Positions 51,346 through 57,981 of a stretch of DNA of 64,000 nucleotides are shown here, one piece after another. The stretch lies in contig CAVWOM010000003.1 of NCBI GenBank assembly GCA_963756575.1, positions 62,001 to 126,000 of the forward strand. Reading direction: 5' to 3'. Source of the DNA: Palsa-504 sp963756575. GTDB lineage: Bacteria; Actinomycetota; Actinomycetes; Streptosporangiales; Streptosporangiaceae. The notes beneath the pieces were generated by a model. The model had not been told where the DNA came from, did no database searches, and saw only the letters and a list, made by a program, of their open reading frames with translations. Positions within the stretch are counted from its first letter, which is position 1; each line of letters begins with the position of its first letter. A program made the position numbers and the translations under genes.

Positions 51346-51362
51346 CTTAGCCGGGCGGGGTT

Positions 51363-52427
51363 TTAGATGCGTTGCTCGGTGGCGGGGTCCGGGATCCCGT
51401 GGAAGTACTGCTCCAGGACCTGGCGGAATACTGGCTCGCCGGGGGCGGCGTACATGAACAGCGTCATCGACGAGCCCAGCTTCATCGCGTCGATCTCGCC
51501 GAAGACCTGCTCGGCGGTGCGGCCGTGCAGGCCGGCCAGGATGGCGGCGCACTCGGCCAGCCGCGGGCCCAGGACCGGATGGGCCAGGTACGCCCGGGCC
51601 TCGGCCAGCGAGGTGATCGCGTAGGCGCGCGCCGTCGGGCTGTAGCCCAGGCCGGCGATCTGCGGGAAGACGAACCACATCCAGTGGCTGGCCTTGCGGC
51701 CCGCCCGCAGCTCGGCGACGGCCCGGTCGTACGTGCCGCCGGCGTCCTGGGCCGTCACGAAGCGCTGGAGATCGAACGGGTCGGCCTCTTCCGTGTCGCG
51801 GCCGCGGCGCTTGCGGCGCTGTTGCGCTGCGGCCTGCACGGCTGGCCAGGCCGGCGCCAGCCAGTCGCGCAGGGCCGGGCGGCGCAGGGCCTCGTCGCCG
51901 ATGGCCCGCATCAGGCCGGTGACTTCCGGTTCGCGCTGGCTGGCGCGCAGGACCGCCGGGGACGACGGGCCGCGGTAGGCGGCCACGCCGGACAGGAAGA
52001 GCAGGTTGGCGACGATGACCCACTCCGTGTCGATGCCGTCCGGGTCCTCGCCGTAGGCGTCATCGTCATCGGACGGGTCGGGCGCGATGAAGACGACGCG
52101 GCCCACCCCGGTGAACGCGCACGCCGCCGCGCACATCGGGCACGGCCGGTGCGAGGACCACAGCGTCACCGCGCCCAGGTCGGTCCCGGTGGCGATGGCG
52201 GCCAGCGCGTTCATCTCGGCGTGCGCGATGGGGGTCTGCTGGAGCGCGCCGGAGCCGCCCGCGGGGTCGTAGGCGCGGTTCCTGCCTTCGGCGATCCGCT
52301 CCCCGTTTGGGCTCACGATGACCGAGCCGACGGGCAGGCCCCGGGCCAGGAAGGACTCGTGAGCTAGCGCCAGGCAGCGCAGGAGCGCGTCGTCGGCGTC
52401 GGGCCATATCGCGTCGAGATCAGGCAC
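51363..52427 (-). CDS. Nucleoside/tRNA-type deaminase fused to DUF1810
   Basis: A 354-residue two-domain protein. Residues 1-200 form a zinc-dependent cytidine deaminase-like domain: His69 and catalytic Glu71 in PIAHAEMNALAAI, Cys96 and Cys99 in RPCPMCAAACAF. From about residue 216 begins a DUF1810 domain: DPFDLQRFVTAQDAGGTYDR, AGRKASHWMWFVFPQIAGLG, PVLGPRLAECAAILAGLHGR and MKLGSSMTLFMYAAPGEP. No break is visible between them. The two families usually occur alone, so this is a notable fusion; a role in modified-nucleotide metabolism is possible. Confidence 0.88.
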   Translation of the reverse strand: MPDLDAIWPDADDALLRCLALAHESFLARGLPVGSVIVSPNGERIAEGRNRAYDPAGGSGALQQTPIAHAEMNALAAIATGTDLGAVTLWSSHRPCPMCAAACAFTGVGRVVFIAPDPSDDDDAYGEDPDGIDTEWVIVANLLFLSGVAAYRGPSSPAVLRASQREPEVTGLMRAIGDEALRRPALRDWLAPAWPAVQAAAQQRRKRRGRDTEEADPFDLQRFVTAQDAGGTYDRAVAELRAGRKASHWMWFVFPQIAGLGYSPTARAYAITSLAEARAYLAHPVLGPRLAECAAILAGLHGRTAEQVFGEIDAMKLGSSMTLFMYAAPGEPVFRQVLEQYFHGIPDPATEQRI

Positions 52428-52727
52428 ACGTCGAGTGTCCCAGACTCAGGCGGTTCCGGTTGGGCCGCCTGGGACCGCATTTACAGCTCTGTTACCGCGG
52501 GTCGACGCGGCGGAAGTTGAAGGGCTCAGGAACCAGTCTCGCTGCCTGTTCATCGAGGCGGCGATCGGCTCCGGCCCCGGCCCCGGCCCCTCCGGATCAT
52601 TTAGTGTCACAGCACCCCGGATGGGGGGTGCTGTGACCTCAACGATCTATTCCGTCATCGCGGGGACTGATTTGGCCACTGGTGCAGCCCGCCGGGCGTC
52701 AGCCGCAATCGCGGATCGCATCCTGCC
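52428..52727. other. Intergenic stretch upstream of the 180-bp repeats
   Basis: Only the hairpin at 52606-52637 was recognised. A plus-strand frame runs through but has no family resemblance. Confidence 0.4.
52606..52637. terminator. Perfect 13-bp stem-loop
   Basis: GTCACAGCACCCC (52606-52618), loop GGATGG, GGGGTGCTGTGAC (52625-52637). A strong, perfect hairpin without a U-tract. No gene reads into it at close range, so it may be a terminator or part of the repeat element that follows. Confidence 0.5.
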
Positions 52728-53087
52728 GGAAAGCGAGGGGCCCCAAATGGGAAACCGGGCATGAACCCCGGGTTCCACCGCGTTCGAACGCGGTGGAATC
52801 CCGGTTCCATGATGGGCAGCTCGGCCTGGCGATGGCGGCAGGAACCACCTGCATCTCACAGGTCACACAGGTTGTCGGCCGACTGGTAACCAGGGTCGAA
52901 ACCTGCGGGAAAGCGAGGGGTTCCAAATGGGAAACCGGGCGTGAAACCCGGGTTCCACCGCGTTCGAACGCGGTGGAATCCCGGTTCCATGATGGGCAGC
53001 TCGGCCTGGCGATGGCGGCAGGAACCACCTGCATCTCACAGGTCACACAGGTTGTCGGCCGGCCCGTAACCAGGATCGAAACCTGCG
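52728..53087. repeat. Two tandem 180-bp repeats with a 26-bp perfect palindrome
   Basis: Copy 1 (52728-52907) and copy 2 (52908-53087) differ at about eight bases; a third copy begins at 53088 (GGAAATAGAGGG) but is lost at once. Each unit holds the palindrome TTCCACCGCGTTC-GAACGCGGTGGAA (52773-52798 and 52953-52978), extended by near-matching CCCGG flanks, and a smaller ACCTG..CAGGT hairpin. The period is a multiple of three, so both strands stay open by chance. No protein family is matched. Candidate structured RNA or mobile repeat. Confidence 0.85.
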
Positions 53088-53187
53088 GGAAATAGAGGGT
53101 AGCGATCCACGGGCATTCGATCATGGGAGGAACAAGGACTCGGCGGGTGTGGGCCCGGTCGGCCCGGCACTGCCGGGGTGATGGCGG

Positions 53188-53583
53188 TTACGAGGCGGGG
53201 CCGATGAGGTCCCATTTGTTGCCGGCGATGTCGAGGAAGACGGCGACCTGGCCGTAGGGCTCGGTGCGCGGTTCGGTGAGGAACCGGACGCCGGCGGCGC
53301 TCATCCGGGCGTGCATGGCGCCGAAGTCGTCGACGTGGAGGAAGAAGCCGACCCGGCCCGCGGCCTGCCGTCCGACCATCGCGGCCTGGTCGTCGCCGTC
53401 GGCCTGGGCGAGCACCAGGCCGGTGACGGCGCCGGGCGGGCGGACGACGACCCATCGCTTGGGGCGCCCGTCGTTGGTCAGGGACGGGGAGTCCTCGACC
53501 AGCTCGAAGCCCAGCACGTCGGTGAAGAAGCTGATGGCCGGGTCATACTCGCTGACCACGATGGCGACGAGACCGAGATGCAC
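53188..53583 (-). CDS. VOC-family (glyoxalase/bleomycin resistance-like) protein
   Basis: A 131-residue protein from GTG/ATG 53583. VAIVVSEYDPAISFFTDVLG, FELVEDSPSL and the second module VGFFLHVDDFGAMHARMSAA with FLDIAGNKWDLIGP match the paired beta-alpha-beta-beta-beta units of VOC proteins. His3 and terminal Asp/Glu positions may bind metal. Function not predictable. Confidence 0.9.
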   Translation of the reverse strand: MHLGLVAIVVSEYDPAISFFTDVLGFELVEDSPSLTNDGRPKRWVVVRPPGAVTGLVLAQADGDDQAAMVGRQAAGRVGFFLHVDDFGAMHARMSAAGVRFLTEPRTEPYGQVAVFLDIAGNKWDLIGPAS

Positions 53584-53619
53584 GACGCTAGCTTAGGGCC
53601 GGGACCACGGGCGGCGAGT

Positions 53620-53778
53620 AGCCACCAGGTCCCCGTCGTCATCGATTCCGGCGACCTCATCGTCCGCCCGGCCGCGATCATCCGGGCCTACTGCTCGCGG
53701 GTCGGCATCGACTTCAGGCCCGGCGCGCTCACCTGGTCGGCGGCGGACCTTCCGGAGCAGCAGCCTTCCCGGACCTAG
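53620..53778 (+). pseudogene. Sulfotransferase-like gene fragment
   Basis: The plus-strand frame reads VPVVIDSGDLIVRPAAIIRA, then YCSRVGIDFRPGALTWSAAD and stops at TAG 53778. This matches an internal portion of actinomycete sulfotransferase-family proteins (usual text VLDSDDLxxxPAATVxAYC...GIPFxPEALSW). Both ends of the gene are missing. The last bases form the left arm of a terminator hairpin. Confidence 0.4.
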
Positions 53779-53803
53779 CCGGGGAGCTACCCCCGGCTAG
53801 GTC
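53772..53803. terminator. Perfect 13-bp stem-loop terminator
   Basis: GACCTAGCCGGGG (53772-53784), loop AGCTAC, CCCCGGCTAGGTC (53791-53803). It lies between the convergent sulfotransferase remnant and SEC-C gene and can act in both directions. Same stem and loop lengths as the hairpin at 52606. Confidence 0.65.
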
Positions 53804-53821
53804 TTACGGCCGCGGTCAGGT

Positions 53822-54068
53822 TCACCGGTCACGGACGTAGTAGTCGGCCTGGACGCCGTCGAACCGGCCGGTTACGCGGCAGCAGCGGCGGAAAGCGGCG
53901 GCCCGAGCCGCACGGGCACGGGTCGTTGCGGCCGAGTTTCTCGACCAGCTCGGTGTCGGTGCCGACGATGCGATCGCCCCGCTTGACGCGAGACTCGCTA
54001 AGGGAAACCCCCGGCGGCGCTTGCCGGACGGCTCAAAAGGACGCCTCGGCGTCGTGGTCGCGGTACAT
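53822..54068 (-). pseudogene. SEC-C zinc-binding motif protein with three homopolymer frameshifts
   Basis: ATG 54068 with AAGGAG upstream. Read MYRDHDAEASF, then drop one T (TTTT), add one C (CCC), and drop one T (TTT): the result is a continuous 81-residue protein with KRGDRIVGTDTELVEKLGR, the SEC-C motif NDPCPCGSGRRFRRCC and a C-terminus VQADYYVRDR ending at 53824-53822. All three breaks are in homopolymers. SEC-C motifs bind zinc and SecB-like or other partners. Probably an intact gene hidden by base-calling errors. Confidence 0.65.
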
Positions 54069-54226
54069 GATCGTTCTCCTTCGCGATGAGCGCTGTGAGC
54101 ATCAGGAGAGTAGCCAGCGCGCTCTGGCCGCCGCGAGTCATTTTCCTGGCCGCCGCATGGGGACCCGAGCGTAAGGTGTCAGTGATCATGTTCGGATGCC
54201 GCGGGCGCCGGGAGATCGGAAATCTC

Positions 54227-54631
54227 ATGTCGAAGCAAGCCGTCAGCAACGTCTCCTACCCCGTCACGCCGGGCACGACCGTCCTGCTCAGCATCGACTG
54301 CCAGTTCGGCTTCGGGGCGGGCAGCTGGGAACAGGTGCCGGACGCCGACGCCGCGGTCGAGAACTTCCGGGCGGCGAGCCGCGCGTGGCGGGCGTGCGGC
54401 GGCGCGGTGGCGCACGTCCAGACCGCGTACACGCCGGAGCGGGCGCCGTCCGGGCGGATCACCGACTTCGAGCCCGACGCGTGCGCGTCGCAGGCCATCG
54501 GCACGCTGCCGGCCGAGCAGGCCCACGCCGCCGCGATCCAGCGGATGGCCTACCTGTTCGCGGCGGTCGAGGATACCGATGCCTTCGTCGAGAAGGTGCG
54601 GGCGCTCCAGCTCACCGGGGGCAGCCGGTGA
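54227..54631 (+). CDS. Isochorismatase-like cysteine hydrolase, short form
   Basis: A 134-residue protein from ATG 54227. TTVLLSIDCQFGFGAGSWEQ corresponds to the first strand and catalytic Asp of isochorismatase-like hydrolases, and GGAVAHVQTAYTPERAPSGR to the next. The part that should carry the catalytic Cys is absent (family length is 180-200), so it is either shortened or a divergent member without hydrolase activity. The next gene starts at its stop (GTGA overlap). Confidence 0.55.
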   Translation: MSKQAVSNVSYPVTPGTTVLLSIDCQFGFGAGSWEQVPDADAAVENFRAASRAWRACGGAVAHVQTAYTPERAPSGRITDFEPDACASQAIGTLPAEQAHAAAIQRMAYLFAAVEDTDAFVEKVRALQLTGGSR

Positions 54632-54813
54632 GCACCCCGAGCGCCCCGGCGCCGAAGCGGCGCGACGAGACAAGCGCGCGGGCGGAGCCGGACGACAAGC
54701 CGGTGCTGCCGGCCCAGAGCGAGGACGAGGCCGGCGTCGGCTGGGGCGACGCGCCCGAACCGGACGACGAGGACCGCCTGCGCCAGGACCGCCCGCCGCA
54801 CTGGGACCGGTAG
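54628..54813 (+). CDS. Small acidic actinobacterial protein
   Basis: A 61-residue protein from GTG 54628, coupled by GTGA to the preceding gene. The C-terminus GWGDAPEPDDEDRLRQDRPP followed by HWDR is a recurring ending in actinomycete small proteins (usual WGERPEPDDDxRLxRDRPPHW). Intrinsically disordered and charged. Function unknown. Confidence 0.7.
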   Translation: MSTPSAPAPKRRDETSARAEPDDKPVLPAQSEDEAGVGWGDAPEPDDEDRLRQDRPPHWDR

Positions 54814-54826
54814 GCAGGCCGCTGAC

Positions 54827-55650
54827 ATGACCGATCCCGGCAACCACGAGGACCTGACCAGCCGAGTGGCCATCGTGACCGGCGCGAACCACGGCATCGG
54901 CGCGGCGACCGCGGTGGCCCTGGCGGCCCGCGGCGCCTCGGTACTGGTGACCTACCTGCGGCTGGCGGACGACCCGGACCCAGGGACGCCCGAGGCGTAC
55001 CGGGACAATCGCGCCCGGGACGCCTCAGCGGTGCTGACGGCGATCGCCGGGCCGGCGGGGCGGCCCGCGCCGCCGAGGCTGACCTGTCCGACCCGCAGGT
55101 ACCGGCCCGCCTGTTCGATCAGGCCGAACGGGACCTCGGTCCCGTGGACATCTTGGTGAACAACGCCACTGGCTGGCTGGCCGACACGTTCAAAGCCAGC
55201 GGCACCGACCGGCTCGGGCGGTCGCTGACGCCGGTCAGCGCGGCCACGTTCGACCGGCTGTTCGCCGTGGACGCCCGCGGCGGAGCCCTGATGATCGCCG
55301 AGTTCGCCCGGCGGCACCTGGCTCGCGGCGCGTCGTTCGGCCGGATCATCTCCCTGACGTCGGGCAGCGGCGGCTTCCCCGAGGAGGTCTCCTACGGCGC
55401 GGCCAAGGCGGCGCTGAACGACTACACGCTGTCCGCCGCCTTCGAGCTGGCCGACGCCGGGATCACCGCCAACGTGGTGCACCCGCCGGTGACCGACACC
55501 GGCTGGGTGACGGCCGCGGTACGCGAGGAGGTGGCCGCCCGCCACGACCTGGTCCACGTGGCCACGCCGGAGCAGGTCGCCGACGTCATCGCCTATCTCG
55601 CCACCGAACGCGCCGGCCTGATCACCGGCAATATCCTGCGGCTCCGGTGA
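54827..55650 (+). pseudogene. Short-chain dehydrogenase/reductase with one homopolymer frameshift
   Basis: ATG 54827. Cofactor site VAIVTGANHGIGAATAVALA; then the frame breaks near 55050-55062. Adding one G to a GGGG run restores AARAAEADLSDPQVPARLFD, DILVNNATGWLADTF, the Ser/Tyr/Lys active site (SLTSGSGG, then EVSYGAAKAALNDYTLS) and the C-terminus ITGNILRLR. Corrected length 274 residues. A classical NAD(P)-dependent SDR. It lies directly upstream of the CoA ligase on the same strand. Confidence 0.82.
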
Positions 55651-55662
55651 TATCGCGGACTC

Positions 55663-55691
55663 TTGACTGTCGTCACAAAAGTTGAATACTG
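55663..55691 (+). promoter_or_regulatory. Promoter of the CoA-ligase gene
   Basis: TTGACT (55663-55668), 17-base spacer, ATACTG (55686-55691). An inverted repeat TGAC-TGTC-GTCA overlaps the -35. Compared with 42448-42477 the blocks CTTGAC, TCGT and ATAC coincide at the same spacing. Confidence 0.5.
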
Positions 55692-55726
55692 GTGATCTAG
55701 CCTACGGAAGAAGTGAGGTGGGCCGG

Positions 55727-57376
55727 ATGCGGCTATCTCCCTCGGCGCATCTCGACACCTTCTGCCGCGACCGCCTGCCGCCTGCGGACCAGTGGCCCGA
55801 GTTCAGCTTCGGCCTGCCGGAGCTGAACTATCCCGAGCGGCTCAACTGCGCCGCCGAGCTCCTCGACGCGACCGCCGCCCGGCACGGCGCCGAGCGTCCC
55901 TGCCTGCTGTCGCCAGGCGAGGGCGGGGCCGCGGAGACCTGGACCTACGGCGAGACCGTCCGGCGGACCAACCAGCTGGCGCGGGTGCTGAGCGAGGACT
56001 TCGGCCTGCGGCCGGGAAACCGGGTCCTGCTGCGCGGCCCGAACAGCCCCTGGCTCGCCGCGGCCTGGCTCGCCGTGATCAAGGCCGGCGGGGTGGCGGT
56101 CACCACCATGGCCCTGCTGCGGCCCAGGGAGATCGCCACCATCACCGGGCTGACCGAGCCGAGCCTGGCCCTGTGCGACCACCGGTTCGCCGCCGACCTG
56201 GCGGCCGGGGCGCCCGGGCTGACCGTGATCCGCTACGGCGGCGACGGCCCGGACGACCTGGCGGTCCGCTGCGCGGCCAAGGACGGCACGTTCACCCCGG
56301 TGGACACCGCCGCCGATGACGTGGCCATGCTCGCCTCCACCTCCGGCACCACGGGCCAGCCGAAGGTGGCCGTGCACTTCCACCGGGACGTGCTGGCCTC
56401 CGCCGACACCTTCTCCGCGTACCTGATCAAGCCGAGCCAGGACGACGTCTTCACCGGCACTCCCCCGCTCGGCTTCACCTACGGGCTGGGCGGCCTGCTG
56501 CTGTTCCCGCTGCGCGCGGGCGCGTCGACACTGCTCATCGAGCGCGCCACCCCGGCCGAACTGGCCGACGCGATCGCGGCCCACGGCGTGACCGTGCTGT
56601 CCACCGCGCCCACCGCGTACCGGGCCATGCTGGCGGCGGGCAAGGCCTCCATCCTGAAGAACCTGCGGCGTTGCGTCTCGGCCGGCGAGCACCTGCCGAA
56701 GTCCGTGTGGGAGGAGTTCCGCCAGGCCACCGGGATCGCGATCATCGACGGCATCGGCTCGACCGAGATGCTGCACGTGTTCATCGCCGCCGCTGACGGC
56801 GATATCAGGCCCGGCTCGACCGGCCGGGCCGTCCCGGGATACCGGGCGAAGATCCTGGACGAGGACGGCGCGGAGGTGCCGGACGGCGAGCCGGGACGGC
56901 TCGCGGTGCGGGGGCCGACCGGCTGCCGCTACCTGTCCGACGAGCGCCAGCGGACGTACGTGCAGCACGGCTGGAACATCACGGGCGATACCTACGTCCG
57001 CGACGCCGACGGCTATTTCTGGTACCGGGCCCGCAGCGACGACATGATCATCTCGGCCGGCTACAACATCGCCGGGCCCGAGGTCGAGGAGGTGCTGCTC
57101 GGCCACCCGGACGTGCTCGAGGTGGCCGTCATCGGCGCGCCCGACCCGGACCGCGGCATGGTCGTGCAGGCCTACGTGGTACTGCGCGAGGGCGCCGCGG
57201 CCGGGCCCGCGAAGGCCGCCGAGCTGCAGGACTTCGCCAAGGCATCGATCGCGCCGTACAAGTACCCGCGGGTGATCGAGTTCGTCCCCGAGCTGCCCAA
57301 GACGATCAGCGGCAAGACGCAGCGGTACCGGCTCCGGGAAATGGCGACGGGCGCGGGGCAGCCGGGAAGGGCCTGA
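55727..57376 (+). CDS. 2-aminobenzoate/benzoate-type CoA ligase (AMP-forming)
   Basis: A 549-residue ANL-superfamily ligase from ATG 55727 (GAGGTGG upstream). The start PSAHLDTFCRDRLPPADQWP and FGLPELNYPERLNCAAELLD is typical of 2-aminobenzoate-CoA ligases. Adenylation motifs: ASTSGTTGQPKVAVHFHRD, IDGIGSTEMLHVFI, WYRARSDDMIISAGYNIAGP and catalytic Lys in PKTISGKTQRYRLR. It converts an aromatic acid, ATP and CoA to the aryl-CoA. With the fused monooxygenase/reductase at 42.5 kb, anthranilate is the best guess; benzoate or salicylate are alternatives. Confidence 0.87.
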   Translation: MRLSPSAHLDTFCRDRLPPADQWPEFSFGLPELNYPERLNCAAELLDATAARHGAERPCLLSPGEGGAAETWTYGETVRRTNQLARVLSEDFGLRPGNRVLLRGPNSPWLAAAWLAVIKAGGVAVTTMALLRPREIATITGLTEPSLALCDHRFAADLAAGAPGLTVIRYGGDGPDDLAVRCAAKDGTFTPVDTAADDVAMLASTSGTTGQPKVAVHFHRDVLASADTFSAYLIKPSQDDVFTGTPPLGFTYGLGGLLLFPLRAGASTLLIERATPAELADAIAAHGVTVLSTAPTAYRAMLAAGKASILKNLRRCVSAGEHLPKSVWEEFRQATGIAIIDGIGSTEMLHVFIAAADGDIRPGSTGRAVPGYRAKILDEDGAEVPDGEPGRLAVRGPTGCRYLSDERQRTYVQHGWNITGDTYVRDADGYFWYRARSDDMIISAGYNIAGPEVEEVLLGHPDVLEVAVIGAPDPDRGMVVQAYVVLREGAAAGPAKAAELQDFAKASIAPYKYPRVIEFVPELPKTISGKTQRYRLREMATGAGQPGRA

Positions 57377-57547
57377 CTCAGCGGTCGGGCTAAGACCGCC
57401 TTAAGCAGCGGGCGGACCGGCCTAAGGCCCCTTCGGCCAGCAGATCTCAGGCGATTGCCCGAGGCGGGGACCTGCGCCTTAGCGGGATCCTTGAAGGTGT
57501 CGGGATGGCCCGCTACCTGGGCCGTCCGCCCCGTCAAGGAGATTGTC

Positions 57548-57712
57548 ATGATGCAGGAGATCGGCCACGTACTCGGTTCCCAGGCGACGGCCCGGATCGC
57601 CACCTCGGCGCTGCCGTGCGCCCCGGTGCAGCCCGAGTCACGGCGGCGGCAGCACGCGGCCACCCGCCGCCTGCTGAGCGTGCTGACCGGCCGCGGTCGC
57701 ACCCGCGCCTAA
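57548..57712 (+). CDS. 54-residue protein, unknown
   Basis: Start ATG 57548 (or 57551) is preceded by AAGGAG at ideal distance. The protein begins MMQEIGHVLGSQATARIATS and ends in a basic RRRQHAATRRLLSVLTGRGR tail. Basic and helical; possibly nucleic-acid binding. Followed 44 bases later by another tiny gene with an equally strong ribosome-binding site. Confidence 0.55.
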   Translation: MMQEIGHVLGSQATARIATSALPCAPVQPESRRRQHAATRRLLSVLTGRGRTRA

Positions 57713-57756
57713 GGCCCGGCTCCGGGCCGGGTTCCAGCCGAGGTAAGGAGGATGCG

Positions 57757-57924
57757 ATGCATCCGATGTTCGTGAAGCTGTTCCTGGAGGCCAGCGAGGA
57801 TGACCTGCTGGCCGAGGAGGACCGGCGGCGGGCGGCCAGCCGGTCCCGGCGGGCCGCCCGGCGCCAGCCGCGCCAGGCCACCAGGGTGACCGGCCGGGAC
57901 CGGGACCGCCGGACGCCCCGCTGA
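57757..57924 (+). CDS. 55-residue basic protein, unknown
   Basis: ATG 57757 follows AAGGAGG at seven bases, among the best Shine-Dalgarno sequences in the window. MHPMFVKLFLEASEDDLLAE forms an acidic helix, then an Arg-rich tail (RRRAASRSRRAARRQPRQAT). No family known. Probably co-expressed with 57548-57712; it ends 57 bases before the convergent carboxylase operon. Confidence 0.6.
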   Translation: MHPMFVKLFLEASEDDLLAEEDRRRAASRSRRAARRQPRQATRVTGRDRDRRTPR

Positions 57925-57981
57925 GCCGGCTCGCGGCGGTTCGCCGCGGGTCACCGCCGGCGCCGGGCATCAGGCCGGCCC

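Noticed and set aside
52435..52764. 109-codon plus-strand frame after the deaminase gene
   Set aside because: No ribosome-binding site, no family resemblance, and it runs through the 52606 hairpin into the repeat.
52773..52798. tRNA-like GTTCGAA loop in the palindrome
   Set aside because: The sequence is a perfect palindrome around TTCGAA and no tRNA cloverleaf can be drawn.
52682..53095. Repeat-encoded protein (60-residue units) on either strand of the 180-bp repeats
   Set aside because: The period is divisible by three, so frames stay open automatically; no ribosome-binding site, no family match, and the conserved feature is the palindrome rather than the reading frame.
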